A stretch of 64,000 nt of DNA from Poriferisodalis sp026713105 (GTDB taxonomy: Bacteria; Actinomycetota; Acidimicrobiia; Acidimicrobiales; Poriferisodalaceae). The number at the start of each line of letters is the position of its first letter. Position 1 is the stretch's first letter. Under the pieces are notes generated by a model, which did not search any database, had not been told where the DNA came from, and saw nothing but the letters and a program-made list of their open reading frames with translations. A program made the position numbers and the translations under genes. Positions 26,924-35,834 of the stretch are shown one piece after another. The stretch is from positions 3,472,001-3,536,000 of the forward strand of contig OZ220472.1 in the NCBI GenBank assembly GCA_965115995.1. Direction: 5' to 3'.

Positions 26924-28072
26924 GTGACAGCCGGCCCGACTCCCGCGCCACCCATGCCGCTCGACGGCTTGCGGGTCGTGGACCTGTCCTCAGTGTTCGC
27001 CGGGCCGCACTGCGCCCGCTACTTGGCCGATTTCGGGGCCGATGTCATCAAGGTGGAACGGCCCGGCGGCGACACCGTCCGCAACATGGGCTGGCGCGAC
27101 GCGCACGGCGAGACGCTGTGGTGGCGCCTCGTCAACCGCAACAAGCGCTGCGTGACGCTCGACCTCAAGGCCGACAGCGACCTCGCAATGCTGCGGCGAC
27201 TGCTCACTGTCGCCGATGTGCTGGTGGAGAATTTCCGCCCCGGCAAGCTCGAAGCCCTCGGACTGGTGCCCGACGAGCTGATCGAAGCCAATCCGAAGCT
27301 GGTGATCGTCCGGCTGACAGGCTTCGGCCAGGACGGCCCGTACCGCGACCGCCCCGGTTTCGCCACCCTCGCTGAGGCGATGAGCGGCTTCGCCTCCATG
27401 AACGGCGAGGCCGACGGCGCACCGCTGCTGCCGCCGGTGGCGCTCACCGACGAGATCGCGGGGCTGGCCGGCGCATTCGCAGCGATGGTGGCGTTGCGCA
27501 GTGGCGTCGGCCAGGTGGTCGACGTCAACCTGCTCGAGTCGATGTCACAGGCGATGGGCCCGCTGATGACCGCCTGGCATTCCGAGGGCTACCTGCAGCC
27601 CCGCCTCGGATCAGGCATCCCGTACAGCGTCCCCCGGGGCACCTACCAGGCATCCGACGGGGGCTGGCTGGCCGTCAGCACGTCGAGCGACTCGGTCGCG
27701 GCACGAGTCATGGCGATGATCGGCATCGGCGACGACGAGCGCTTCACCACCTTCGAGGGCCGCATGGCCCACCGCGCCGAGCTCGACACGGCCATGGCCG
27801 CCTGGGTATCTCAAAGAACGCTCAGCGAAGCGGTCGCGGCTTTCGACGAAGCCCAAGCCGCAGCAGCACCGGTGCTCGACATGAGCCAGCTCGCCGCCGA
27901 CCCCCACGCCAAGGCCCGCAAGGTCTTCGTGGACGTCGACGGCCTCGTGCAGCAGAACGTGATTGCCCGCCTCAGCGCCACACCCGGCCAAGTCCGCTGG
28001 ACCGGCCGCGACGAGGGTGCAGACAACGACTGCCTCAGCGACCTCACCGACGCCGACCCTTGGCCCCGATAA
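26924..28072 (+). CDS. CoA transferase family III (CaiB/BaiF) protein
   Basis: This 382-residue family III CoA transferase begins with PLDGLRVVDLSSVFAGPHCARYLADFGADVIK, split in the usual way between nucleotide-binding strand and helix, and contains RNKRCVTLDL and VENFRPGKLEALG. The region around the usual catalytic Asp reads RPGFATLAEAMSG; the position where many members have Asp appears to be Ala or Thr, so activity may differ. GTG 26924 is two bases after the epsilon-subunit stop. The context suggests a role in acyl-CoA activation for the propionyl/methylmalonyl branch. Confidence 0.87.
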   Translation: MTAGPTPAPPMPLDGLRVVDLSSVFAGPHCARYLADFGADVIKVERPGGDTVRNMGWRDAHGETLWWRLVNRNKRCVTLDLKADSDLAMLRRLLTVADVLVENFRPGKLEALGLVPDELIEANPKLVIVRLTGFGQDGPYRDRPGFATLAEAMSGFASMNGEADGAPLLPPVALTDEIAGLAGAFAAMVALRSGVGQVVDVNLLESMSQAMGPLMTAWHSEGYLQPRLGSGIPYSVPRGTYQASDGGWLAVSTSSDSVAARVMAMIGIGDDERFTTFEGRMAHRAELDTAMAAWVSQRTLSEAVAAFDEAQAAAAPVLDMSQLAADPHAKARKVFVDVDGLVQQNVIARLSATPGQVRWTGRDEGADNDCLSDLTDADPWPR

Positions 28073-28101
28073 TCGAGCGGAGGGCGCAGGCGGCGTTTGC
28101 C

Positions 28102-29466
28102 TCAGCCGCCCGAGCCGATCGGCTGCACGCCCTTCAGCTTCAGCAAGACCCACCGAGCACCCTTCATCACCGGATACGTGACACGCGAGATCAGCGGCGA
28201 ACGAAACGCCAGCCGGTTGAACTTGTTGAACATCCCACGGTCCTCCGCCAGCAGCGCCAGCACGTTCAGCGCATCGTGACCGACGAAGAAGCGCTCGCCG
28301 ATCTTGACCACCATCCCGTCGTTGAGATCGTGCGGCAGCTCCCGGACTTCGGAGACGATCGGCCCGCCTTGACGGGCATCCACCAGCACGAATTCCCCGA
28401 CTGACTGCTGCAGCCTCAGGTACTGGGCGTAGTTGTTGCACATCAGGCATTCGCCGTCGTACACGAGCCAGACGCGATCCGCCGGTGGAGGCTCCTGCGA
28501 CCGCTGCCGGCGTTCGAGCGCGCGGAACCCGATGCCCACGATCGGCAGCGACCGAACAACACCCGACAGCGAGAACCGTGCGGGGGCCAACGGCGACAGC
28601 AGCAAGAACAACCCCAGCATGACGATGTTCAGGGAGAACGAGATGTTCATGAGCCAGTCGCTCGTGATGTGGAACAGCATCAGCACGGCGCCGAACAGGC
28701 GATGCAGGTGGGGCCGGAACACCACCAGCAGCGCAAAGATTTCGATGTAGAGCGTCAGCCACCACATCGACTGCGCCAGCCAGTTGTGCTGTGCCACGAA
28801 CGGCAGCAGGACCGGGATGTTGTCGGCTTCGAGCAGCGCCCGGTCCAGCAGGATCCTCGACATGGCATCGGGCGAGAACACCTCGAGGCGGCTGTGCCAG
28901 ATCTTCCAGAAGCCCGACAGCGTGTACGACAGCAAGATCAGTCCCTGTGCAAACCACAGGACCGTGAGGCACGACAGCACGTTCGTGCGCGCCATGCGGG
29001 GGCCATCGTCGCGCCGGGGCAGGAACAGCAACGCGAACCCGACGAAGAGGATCACGTGCGAGCCGTGGTTGATGGCCCCGTAGGAATTGGCAAGCGACAC
29101 GTGCAACAGCAGGTACGCAAAGCTGCCCAGCCGCCACAGCAAGATTCTCGGGAAGCTCGCTGCAGCGATAGCAAAGAGCAGCCCGACCACCGTCACGACA
29201 TGGTCGCGAGCGAACCACCCCCCTCCGGTCAGCCACTGCACGGCATCGATCGGCCACAGCGGCGCAGTGGGCGGCCGTCCCATGTAGGCCCGGGCGAACT
29301 GCAGCCCTGAAGTGCCGATGTTGAAGGCGAGAAACAGGTAATAGAAGCGACTCAGCATGACCACATCGGTGGCCGCCTCCCTCAGCTCGGCCGGGGTGCG
29401 ATGTCCGGTCTCGCCCGCCTGCAGGACGGACCTGCGGATCCAGCGCATCGAGCTCTTCGTGCGCAC
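28102..29466 (-). CDS. HTTM-like membrane protein fused to a DCC thiol-disulfide domain
   Basis: The 454-residue protein has about eight to ten hydrophobic segments in its first 310 residues, in the style of HTTM (vitamin K-dependent gamma-carboxylase-like) proteins. A C-terminal soluble domain begins WLVYDGECLMCNNYAQYL, the DxxCxxC motif of the DCC/DUF393 family of thioredoxin-like oxidoreductases. A quinone-linked redox role is plausible, because gamma-carboxylase-type and DCC proteins are often found together. It is the second gene of a pair with the membrane-anchored protein 6 bp upstream. It converges on the CoA transferase gene. Confidence 0.8.
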   Translation of the reverse strand: MRTKSSMRWIRRSVLQAGETGHRTPAELREAATDVVMLSRFYYLFLAFNIGTSGLQFARAYMGRPPTAPLWPIDAVQWLTGGGWFARDHVVTVVGLLFAIAAASFPRILLWRLGSFAYLLLHVSLANSYGAINHGSHVILFVGFALLFLPRRDDGPRMARTNVLSCLTVLWFAQGLILLSYTLSGFWKIWHSRLEVFSPDAMSRILLDRALLEADNIPVLLPFVAQHNWLAQSMWWLTLYIEIFALLVVFRPHLHRLFGAVLMLFHITSDWLMNISFSLNIVMLGLFLLLSPLAPARFSLSGVVRSLPIVGIGFRALERRQRSQEPPPADRVWLVYDGECLMCNNYAQYLRLQQSVGEFVLVDARQGGPIVSEVRELPHDLNDGMVVKIGERFFVGHDALNVLALLAEDRGMFNKFNRLAFRSPLISRVTYPVMKGARWVLLKLKGVQPIGSGG

Positions 29467-29472
29467 GGCCGC

Positions 29473-30012
29473 CTACTCCGCGTCCGTGGACGGCCCGATG
29501 CGTCCGGTCTCGGTATTCCACTGGCCGATGACCCTGACCGGCCGGTAGAAGTCGGTCCTGAGCGCGATCCCGTCCGCGAGATCATCGACCCCGTCCCGAA
29601 CATCGCGAAGGTCGACCTCGGCTTCGACGATGCTGAAGTCGATGCTGTGATCGCCGAGCGCTTGGCGGACGATCGGCACCAGCACGTCGGCAACCGTCTC
29701 GTCGCAGGGGTCGCCCCGGCGGCACGCCCAGGCGATGCTGCTCATCACCTTCCAGTCGCGAATGTCGGTGCTCGGGATCAGGTAGAAGTCGCCGTTCGTC
29801 GGCTCGCCGTCAATCGCATCGATGGCCAGGCCGAACTCGGTCGTCTGCCAGTCGGGAATGTTCGCAAAGAGCTTCCATTTGAAGAACGGGAAGACCTCGC
29901 TGTGCTCGGACTCGAGCACCCCGTTGAGCGGGATCATCACCAGGTACAAGACGAAGAACGCCGGAACGAGCAGCTTGGCGAGCCGGAAACGGTTCTTCAG
30001 CAATGGATCCAC
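29473..30012 (-). CDS. membrane-anchored protein of unknown function, HTTM partner
   Basis: This 179-residue protein has one N-terminal membrane segment (about residues 12-30, LLVPAFFVLYLVMIPL) and a soluble domain that would lie outside the membrane. FPFFKWKLFANIPDW and a WACRRGDPCDE stretch with two cysteines stand out. It is not recognised as a family, but small anchored proteins of this type often accompany HTTM proteins. Its stop is 6 bp from the start of the HTTM-DCC gene, so the two are co-transcribed. The GTG start at 30012 has GCAGGG about 9 nt upstream. Confidence 0.7.
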   Translation of the reverse strand: MDPLLKNRFRLAKLLVPAFFVLYLVMIPLNGVLESEHSEVFPFFKWKLFANIPDWQTTEFGLAIDAIDGEPTNGDFYLIPSTDIRDWKVMSSIAWACRRGDPCDETVADVLVPIVRQALGDHSIDFSIVEAEVDLRDVRDGVDDLADGIALRTDFYRPVRVIGQWNTETGRIGPSTDAE

Positions 30013-30069
30013 ACCTCTGAACCCTGCGACCCGGCGATGAGCTCAGCTCGGATGCGAGTGAGGATACGG

Positions 30070-32046
30070 TCAGCCCGATACGGCGCGTGATCGCTCGGCC
30101 AAGCCGGCGATGTCGGCCATGATCGCGGACAGCTCGAAGTCTTTCGGCGTGTAGACGGCGGCCACCCCGGCGTCACGCAGCGCCTGATGATCCGCCGGCG
30201 GGATGATGCCGCCAACGATCACCGGAGCGCTCACACCCTCGGCATCGAGGCATGCCAGCACCTCTGGCACGAGTTCGAGGTGGCTGCCCGACAGGATCGA
30301 CAGGCCGATCACGTCCACGTCCTCGTCGCGCGCTGTCGCGGCAATGTGGCCCGGAGTCAGCCGAATGCCCTCGTACACGACTTCCATGCCGGCGTCGCGT
30401 GCTGCGACTGCCACTTGCTCGGCCCCATTGGAATGACCGTCCAAGCCGGGCTTGGCCACCAGCACCCGCGGCGGCCCTCCCGCCATCGCTGCGCATCGCT
30501 GGGCCACCGTCGCCAGTGCCGAACCCCGCGAGGTGCCGCCCGCAGCCGCGCCGCCCAAACCGGTCGGCGCACGGAATTCGCCGAACACCTCGCGCAGGGC
30601 TTGTGCCCACTCGCCGGTGGTCACCCCGGCATGGGCCGCCTCGATGCTCGGCCCCATGATGTTCACGTCGCCTGATGCGGCCACCCGCAGGTCGTCCAGC
30701 GCCGCGACGACCCGGTTCGAGTTCCGGGCGCTGCGCCAGCGTTCGAGGTCGGCCACCAGCTCGGCTTCGGTCGCGGGATCCACCCGCAGGATCGACTCGT
30801 CGCCCTCCAGCGGCGACGGCGCCGTCTCGGTGAACTCGTTCACCCCCACCACGGTCAGATCGCCGCTCTCGATCTGGCGCACCCGTTCGGTGTGACTCGC
30901 CACCAGCCGCCGCTTCAGTTCGGTGATCGCCGCAAAGGCGCCGCCCATATCGAGCACCTCTGTCAGCTCAGCCTGCGCCGACTCCACCAGCTCAGCCGTC
31001 AAACCCTCTACCACCACCGAGCCGTCGAAGATGTCGCCGTACTCCAGCAGGTCGGTCTCATGGGCCAGCACCTGCTGGATTCGCAGCGACCACTGCTGGT
31101 CCCAGGGGCGTGGCAGTCCCAGCGCTTCATTCCAGGCAGGCAGCTGCAGCGAGCGGGTCCGGGCTCGCTGCGACAGCGTGACGCCGAGGGTTTCGAGCGT
31201 GATGCGGGCCACGTTGTTCTCCGGCTGTGCCTCGGTGAGCCCGAGCGAGTTCACCTGCACGCCGTAGCGGAACCGTCGCATCTTGGGGTCGGCCACCCCG
31301 TAGCGATCGGCACAGATCTGGTCCCACATCTGGGTGAAGGCCCGCACCTTGCAGACCTCTTCGATGAAGCGGATGCCCCCGTTCACGAAGAACGAGATGC
31401 TGCCCACGGTGGCGTCGAACCGGTCCGGGGGCACCTTGCCGCTGTCACGCACCGCGTCCAGCACGTCGATGGCGGTCGCCAGCGCGTAGGCGATCTCTTG
31501 GGTGGGTGTGGCCCCGGCCTCCTGCAGGTGGTAGCTGCATACGTTGATCGGGTTCCACTGCGGCACGTGCTGCGAGCAGTACGCCACTACGTCGGTCGTC
31601 AGCCGCCTGCTGGCGTCGGGGCCGAAGATGTACGTGCCCCGGCTCAGGTACTCCTTCACGATGTCGTTCTGGGTGGTGCCCCGCAGCGCCTCCGAAGCGA
31701 CACCGGCGTTCTGCGCGTTGGCGATGTACAGGCTGAGCAGCCACGGCGCGGTGGCGTTGATGGTCATGGAGGTGTTCATGGCATCGGGCGGGATGCCGTC
31801 CATGAGCTGAGCCATGTGGCCCAGGTGGGTGACGGGGACGCCCACCTTGCCCACCTCGCCGCGCGCCATCGGGTGGTCAGCGTCGTAGCCGGTCTGCGTC
31901 GGCAGGTCGAACGCCACTGACAGCCCGGTCTGGCCCTTGGCCAGCATCGAGCGGTACAGCTCGTTGGACGCCCGGGCTGTGGAATGCCCCGAGTACGTGC
32001 GCATCAGCCACGGCCGCGTGCGCCGTGGCGATTCAGTGCCAGTCAC
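30070..32046 (-). CDS. B12-dependent acyl-CoA mutase, ethylmalonyl-CoA mutase (MeaA/Ecm) type
   Basis: The 658-residue single-chain mutase has an N-terminal TIM-barrel part with RTYSGHSTARASNELYR and GQTGLSVAFDLPTQTGYD, and a C-terminal cobalamin domain with the base-off DGHSNG (DxHxxG) and IGLSILSGSH. The RTYSGHST opening and overall length match MeaA/ethylmalonyl-CoA mutase more than the methylmalonyl-CoA mutase large subunit. It would interconvert (2R)-ethylmalonyl-CoA and methylsuccinyl-CoA. Crotonyl-CoA carboxylase/reductase, the preceding enzyme, is not in the window. GTG 32046 is the start. No cobalamin riboswitch is seen upstream. Confidence 0.85.
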   Translation of the reverse strand: MTGTESPRRTRPWLMRTYSGHSTARASNELYRSMLAKGQTGLSVAFDLPTQTGYDADHPMARGEVGKVGVPVTHLGHMAQLMDGIPPDAMNTSMTINATAPWLLSLYIANAQNAGVASEALRGTTQNDIVKEYLSRGTYIFGPDASRRLTTDVVAYCSQHVPQWNPINVCSYHLQEAGATPTQEIAYALATAIDVLDAVRDSGKVPPDRFDATVGSISFFVNGGIRFIEEVCKVRAFTQMWDQICADRYGVADPKMRRFRYGVQVNSLGLTEAQPENNVARITLETLGVTLSQRARTRSLQLPAWNEALGLPRPWDQQWSLRIQQVLAHETDLLEYGDIFDGSVVVEGLTAELVESAQAELTEVLDMGGAFAAITELKRRLVASHTERVRQIESGDLTVVGVNEFTETAPSPLEGDESILRVDPATEAELVADLERWRSARNSNRVVAALDDLRVAASGDVNIMGPSIEAAHAGVTTGEWAQALREVFGEFRAPTGLGGAAAGGTSRGSALATVAQRCAAMAGGPPRVLVAKPGLDGHSNGAEQVAVAARDAGMEVVYEGIRLTPGHIAATARDEDVDVIGLSILSGSHLELVPEVLACLDAEGVSAPVIVGGIIPPADHQALRDAGVAAVYTPKDFELSAIMADIAGLAERSRAVSG

Positions 32047-32091
32047 AGCCGTGAACGCTAGGCCCTCGCCATTCCCCAGCGGGCTCGCTTC

Positions 32092-32799
32092 CTAGCCGTC
32101 GAGCATGCGGAAGACCATCGGGCGCAGCCAGATTTCCGGCAGCGGCCGGGTGATGGCTTCAGCCAGCAACTCCAGGTACGCCACGCGCTCCACCTCCACG
32201 GCGCCCAGCCCAGCCAGGTGCGGCGTAGACCATTGCACGTCGAGCAGTGCGCCCCCCGTCACCTTCATCGCATCCACCAGGGCCACCAGAGCGACCTTGG
32301 AGGCGTCGCTCTCGGTGTGGAACATCGACTCACCGGCGAAGAGCGCGCCGACGGCCACGCCGTACAGGCCGCCCACCAGTTCGTCGTCGAGCCAGGTTTC
32401 CACGCTGTGGGCCCACCCCAGCTCGTGCAGCTGGAGGTAAGCGGCGTGCATGTCGTCACTGATCCAGCCGTGCGGGCGGGCGGGATCGGCGCATGATTCC
32501 AGAACTTGTTCGAAGGCGGTGTCGATGCGGATGTCGAAGCGCTTGCAGGCTCGCCGCAACGAACGGCTGACCCGCAGGTAGCTGAGCGGCAGGATGCCGC
32601 GCGGGTCGGGCGACCACCAGCCGACGGTGTCGCCCAGCGGCATGGGGAACAGTCCTGCCCGATAGGCACCGAGCAACGTGCCCGCTTCGAGGTCTGCCCC
32701 AGCCCCGACCAGGCCGTTCTCATCCGCGGTGGACGCCGGGGGGAACGACCATCCCGACGCGTCTGGCTCCGTCGGGCCGTCTTCAGACTGGCGCTGCAT
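32092..32799 (-). CDS. aat: leucyl/phenylalanyl-tRNA-protein transferase
   Basis: The 235-residue enzyme transfers Leu or Phe from tRNA to N-terminal Lys or Arg, marking proteins for ClpS/ClpAP. Family motifs are AYRAGLFPMPLG, WWSPDPRGILPL, SVETWLDDELVGGLYGV, GESMFHTESDAS and STPHLAGLGAVEV. ATG 32799 gives the normal length. It lies between the mutase and the cyclophilin genes on the same strand. Confidence 0.93.
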   Translation of the reverse strand: MQRQSEDGPTEPDASGWSFPPASTADENGLVGAGADLEAGTLLGAYRAGLFPMPLGDTVGWWSPDPRGILPLSYLRVSRSLRRACKRFDIRIDTAFEQVLESCADPARPHGWISDDMHAAYLQLHELGWAHSVETWLDDELVGGLYGVAVGALFAGESMFHTESDASKVALVALVDAMKVTGGALLDVQWSTPHLAGLGAVEVERVAYLELLAEAITRPLPEIWLRPMVFRMLDG

Positions 32800-32855
32800 C
32801 GGAGCGAGCCTACGCCTGATCGGTTCGCTGCGCCCGCCCGGCCAGCGTGTCTGCG

Positions 32856-33821
32856 CTAGCTGCGCGCATCGGTGTACGCGTCGATCTGAGCCTCGGTGGC
32901 CTCGCTGATTGTCACGCTGCGCACCACTACCTCGTCGAGCGGCTCGTCGCCGGCACCGGTCGCCACGCCTTCGATCTCCATCACGACGTCCAAGCCCTCG
33001 ACGACATGGCCGAGCGGTGAGTACAGCGGCGGCAGCCCTGCACCGTCGTCGCCGGTGATGATGAAGAACTGCGAGCCGTTGGTGGCGGGATTGCCCCGAT
33101 TGGCCATCGCCACCGATCCGATCCGGTACCAGTCGTCGGCTGGCGGGAAATCGCCCGTGAACTGGTAGCCGGGACCGCCCCTGCCGTACTGCAGTTGCAC
33201 GTCGCCGCCCTGCACGACGAAGTTGGCGATGATCCGGTGGAACAGCGTCCCGTCGTAGGCGCCCCAGCGGCCGAGCACCACGAAGTTGTTGACGCTGAGG
33301 CGATCCAGCGACGGGTCGAGCACCATCGTGAAGGCACCCATGTTGGTGTCGAAGCTCGCGGCGTACCGCGTCTCGACGTCGATGCACAGCGGGGGAGGTT
33401 CGTCGAACTGGTTGAGCGGGCCATCGCTGCCGTCTTCGGCGGGGCAACTCGCCGGATCCGCCGCCGCGGGGGCTGCGGTGGTCGTAGCGGCCACGGCTTC
33501 AGTGGCATCCGGCGCTTCATCGGTGGCCTCGTCGCTCGTTGCGCCGGTTGTATCGCCGGTCGGCTCGTTGGTCTCGAACGTCGTGACAGCGGGTGCCTCA
33601 GCCTCGGCGTCGGTCGCAACGGCGTCGGTCGCAACGTCGTCGCTCTCGTCGTCACCGCCTGAGAACGTGCTCCACAGCCACAGCCCCACCAACACGGCGA
33701 CCACGGCGAGCACGACGCGCAGCACTTTGCGCCCCACGGTGGAGCGCTTCTTGGCGCGCTCGGCCTCGGCCACCGCCCGCATGCGGTTCTCTCGCTGGCG
33801 TTGTCTCTTCTCGCTGCTCAT
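32856..33821 (-). CDS. membrane-anchored cyclophilin-type peptidyl-prolyl isomerase
   Basis: The 321-residue protein begins with a charged cytoplasmic stretch (residues 1-32). A single membrane segment follows (about 33-52, VLRVVLAVVAVLVGLWLW), then an Asp/Thr/Ala-rich spacer of about 90 residues and a cyclophilin domain. The domain shows DGTLFHRIIANFVVQGGD, VAMANRGNPATNGSQFFI and LGHVVEGLDVV, which hold the catalytic Arg and the peptide-binding groove. It should assist folding of exported proteins outside the membrane. The gene is divergent from lysC with 104 bp between starts. Confidence 0.92.
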   Translation of the reverse strand: MSSEKRQRQRENRMRAVAEAERAKKRSTVGRKVLRVVLAVVAVLVGLWLWSTFSGGDDESDDVATDAVATDAEAEAPAVTTFETNEPTGDTTGATSDEATDEAPDATEAVAATTTAAPAAADPASCPAEDGSDGPLNQFDEPPPLCIDVETRYAASFDTNMGAFTMVLDPSLDRLSVNNFVVLGRWGAYDGTLFHRIIANFVVQGGDVQLQYGRGGPGYQFTGDFPPADDWYRIGSVAMANRGNPATNGSQFFIITGDDGAGLPPLYSPLGHVVEGLDVVMEIEGVATGAGDEPLDEVVVRSVTISEATEAQIDAYTDARS

Positions 33822-33925
33822 AAAGACCCCTGACCAGTACCGGCGGTCACACTACCGACGCCCCAGCACGCCCGGCGCGGCACCCCAGCACCCCCTCGGA
33901 CGCCTGCCCGTTACCCTCGCCCGAC

Positions 33926-35152
33926 GTGCCGCTCGTAGTGCAGAAGTTCGGTGGAACGTCGGTCGCCAGCGCGACGCGCATGCGCGAGGTTGCCGATCAT
34001 GTGAAGCACTGCCGCAGCCGTGGCGACGAGATCGTCCTCGTGGTGAGCGCCATGGGCTCCGAAACCGACGAGCTCATCGCGCTGGCCACGCAGATCTCCG
34101 ACGAGCCGTCGGGCCGCGAGATGGACATGCTGATCACGGCGGGCGAGCGCAAGGCGATCGCGTTGTTGTGCATGGCACTGCACGAAGCGGGTGTCCCGGC
34201 CGACTCGTTCACCGGCAGCCAGGCGGGCTTTCTCACCGACACCAACCATCGCAACGCCAAGATCCTGTCGGTCGCGCCCAAGCGGGTGACCGAGTCAATC
34301 GAAGCCGGGCGGGTCGCTGTCGTGGCGGGGGCGCAGGGCGTGTCCACCGACAACGATGTGACGTTCCTGGGTCGCGGCGGCTCGGACACGACCGCGGTGG
34401 CGCTGGCGCACGGTCTCGGCGCTGACGCCTGCGAGCTCTACACCGACGTGTCGGGGGTGTTCACGACTGATCCAAGGGTGTGCCCCAACGCCCGCAAGAT
34501 TGCTCGGATCGGGTTCGACGAGCTGCTCGAGATGACTGCGATGGGCTGCCCCAAGCCGGCTGCCCGATCGGTCGAGGTCGCCCGCACGTATGGCGTTCGG
34601 TTGCACGTGCGCTCGGCATTTACTTGGGAACCGGGAACATGGGTCGTCGATTCGGAGTCAGGCATGGACGCGAGAGAGATGGAAAAGCCGATCGTGACCG
34701 GCATCGTGCCGGACACATCGCAAGCCAAGGTGACGCTGGTCGGCGTCCGTGACGAGCCGGGCATCGCTGCCAAGGTGTTCCGCACCCTCGCCGATGCGGC
34801 AGTCATTGTCGACATGATCGTGCAGAACGTGGGCGATCACGACCGTACCGACATCTCGTTCACCGTGCCCGCAGAGAGCGCCGATGAGGTGCGAGCCATT
34901 TGCGAGGACATGGTCGACACGGTGGGCTTTTCATCGACGAACACCGATGCCGGCATCGCCCGGGTGTCGCTCGTGGGCGCGGGCATGGCCAGCCATCCCG
35001 GCGTGGCCGCCACCATGTTCGAGACGCTGGCCGCCCAGCACATCAACATCGAGATGATCTCCACCTCGCCGATCCGCATCTCCTGCGTAGTAGCCGAAGC
35101 CGACGTAGACCGAGCCACGGTCGCCCTCCACACAGCCTTCGGCCTGGACTGA
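33926..35152 (+). CDS. lysC: aspartate kinase
   Basis: The 408-residue enzyme performs the first step of Lys/Thr/Met synthesis. The N-terminal kinase domain has VVQKFGGTSVASATRM, then VVSAMGSETDEL, GRGGSDTTAVALA and YTDVSGVFTTDPR. Two ACT domains follow, with the effector-binding stretches VRDEPGIAAKVF and GAGMASHPGVAATMF, as in the Lys/Thr-sensitive actinobacterial enzyme. An internal start could give a separate regulatory subunit, as in related bacteria. The last 20 codons and stop form part of a 29-bp tandem repeat. asd, usually adjacent, lies 3.5 kb away. Confidence 0.96.
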   Translation: MPLVVQKFGGTSVASATRMREVADHVKHCRSRGDEIVLVVSAMGSETDELIALATQISDEPSGREMDMLITAGERKAIALLCMALHEAGVPADSFTGSQAGFLTDTNHRNAKILSVAPKRVTESIEAGRVAVVAGAQGVSTDNDVTFLGRGGSDTTAVALAHGLGADACELYTDVSGVFTTDPRVCPNARKIARIGFDELLEMTAMGCPKPAARSVEVARTYGVRLHVRSAFTWEPGTWVVDSESGMDAREMEKPIVTGIVPDTSQAKVTLVGVRDEPGIAAKVFRTLADAAVIVDMIVQNVGDHDRTDISFTVPAESADEVRAICEDMVDTVGFSSTNTDAGIARVSLVGAGMASHPGVAATMFETLAAQHINIEMISTSPIRISCVVAEADVDRATVALHTAFGLD

Positions 35153-35210
35153 CCAGGCGAATCAGACACGGCCTGGACTTAACAGGCGAATCAGACACGG
35201 CCTGGACTGA
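35141..35210 (+). repeat. 29-bp tandem repeat copying the lysC 3' end
   Basis: Units at 35141-35169 and 35170-35198 differ at two bases, and a 12-bp third copy follows. The unit starts GGCCTGGACTGACCAGGCGA, which is the final lysC codons plus stop. In the second unit TGA reads TTA, so only the first and third copies keep the stop. Confidence 0.93.
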
Positions 35211-35220
35211 GGGACAACGG

Positions 35221-35260
35221 AACGAGGGGTGGGCGGAGGCAGGTGTGCAGGCGCGCAGTT
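35221..35260 (+). repeat. left half of a family B' palindromic repeat
   Basis: AACGAGGGGTGGGCGGAGGC followed by GCGCGCAGTT matches the left half of the element at 38475, but the right half is absent. The sequence after 35260 is unrelated and leads into the DUF3467 operon. This looks like a copy broken at the left edge of the accessory block between lysC and asd. Confidence 0.8.
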
Positions 35261-35313
35261 AGGAAGCGCTCCAAGTACATCCGACGAGCACTCGACGGGG
35301 GGGTGGCAAGCAC

Positions 35314-35601
35314 TCAGCGTGTGTCGGGGCGCGGCGTGATCCGGATGAGACGTAGTCCGTCGGCGACAATCGGGTGGGTGACTAGGAACACGACGCGGAT
35401 GGCACCGTGGTCGACGTAGCGGACGAGATTGTTGGGTGCGGCCTCGGGAAGCGGATGGCCGGGTCGGATGTCCAAGGAAGTCGTGGAGATGTGCAGCAGC
35501 GCCTCGTGTGCGGCGATCACCTCTGCGGGGCTGCGGCCGGCACTCCATTCATCGAGTGGGGCGTCGATCTCGAACCAACGCCACCCGCTGGGGGCGTTCA
35601 C
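35314..35601 (-). CDS. small protein, third gene of the DUF3467 operon (possible toxin)
   Basis: This 95-residue protein is not recognised. It begins VNAPSGWRWFEID and ends with a beta-rich stretch (AIRVVFLVTHPIVADGLRLIR) that recalls compact nucleases or RelE/ParE-like folds only in a general way. The GTG start overlaps the previous stop as GTGA (35598-35601), so translation is coupled. Position as the last of three overlapping small genes in a defence-type insertion suggests a toxin, but this is inference. Confidence 0.55.
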   Translation of the reverse strand: MNAPSGWRWFEIDAPLDEWSAGRSPAEVIAAHEALLHISTTSLDIRPGHPLPEAAPNNLVRYVDHGAIRVVFLVTHPIVADGLRLIRITPRPDTR

Positions 35602-35834
35602 CCTGAGGTACGAAGCTCGGCGATGCGTTCTTGAAGGTCGGCCGCAGAGACCGAGTTGACGTAAGTGCGTCCCTTGGCTACACGCTCTTGGTGATCTGCC
35701 CAAGCGCGACTGCAGGCATCCCGGATGGCAAGCGCTTCGAGCGCTTCAAGGTCATTGCGGCCAGCGGGCGCTGGCATCGGCTGCGTGTAGGTGAAGTGGT
35801 CTCGGTCTCGTTCGGGTTTTGTGAGTGTGCTCAT
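35598..35834 (-). CDS. small protein, second gene of the DUF3467 operon (possible antitoxin)
   Basis: The 78-residue protein is charged and mostly helical, with EALEALAIRDACSRAWADHQ and AADLQERIAELR. No DNA-binding motif is certain. It overlaps the DUF3467 gene upstream by ATGA (35831-35834) and the next gene by GTGA. Size and order are like a type II antitoxin, but I do not recognise a family. Confidence 0.55.
   Translation of the reverse strand: MSTLTKPERDRDHFTYTQPMPAPAGRNDLEALEALAIRDACSRAWADHQERVAKGRTYVNSVSAADLQERIAELRTSG

Noticed and set aside
27611..29521. 636-residue minus-strand frame across two genes
   Set aside because: It overlaps both the CoA transferase and the HTTM-DCC gene in the wrong frame and has no recognisable domain.
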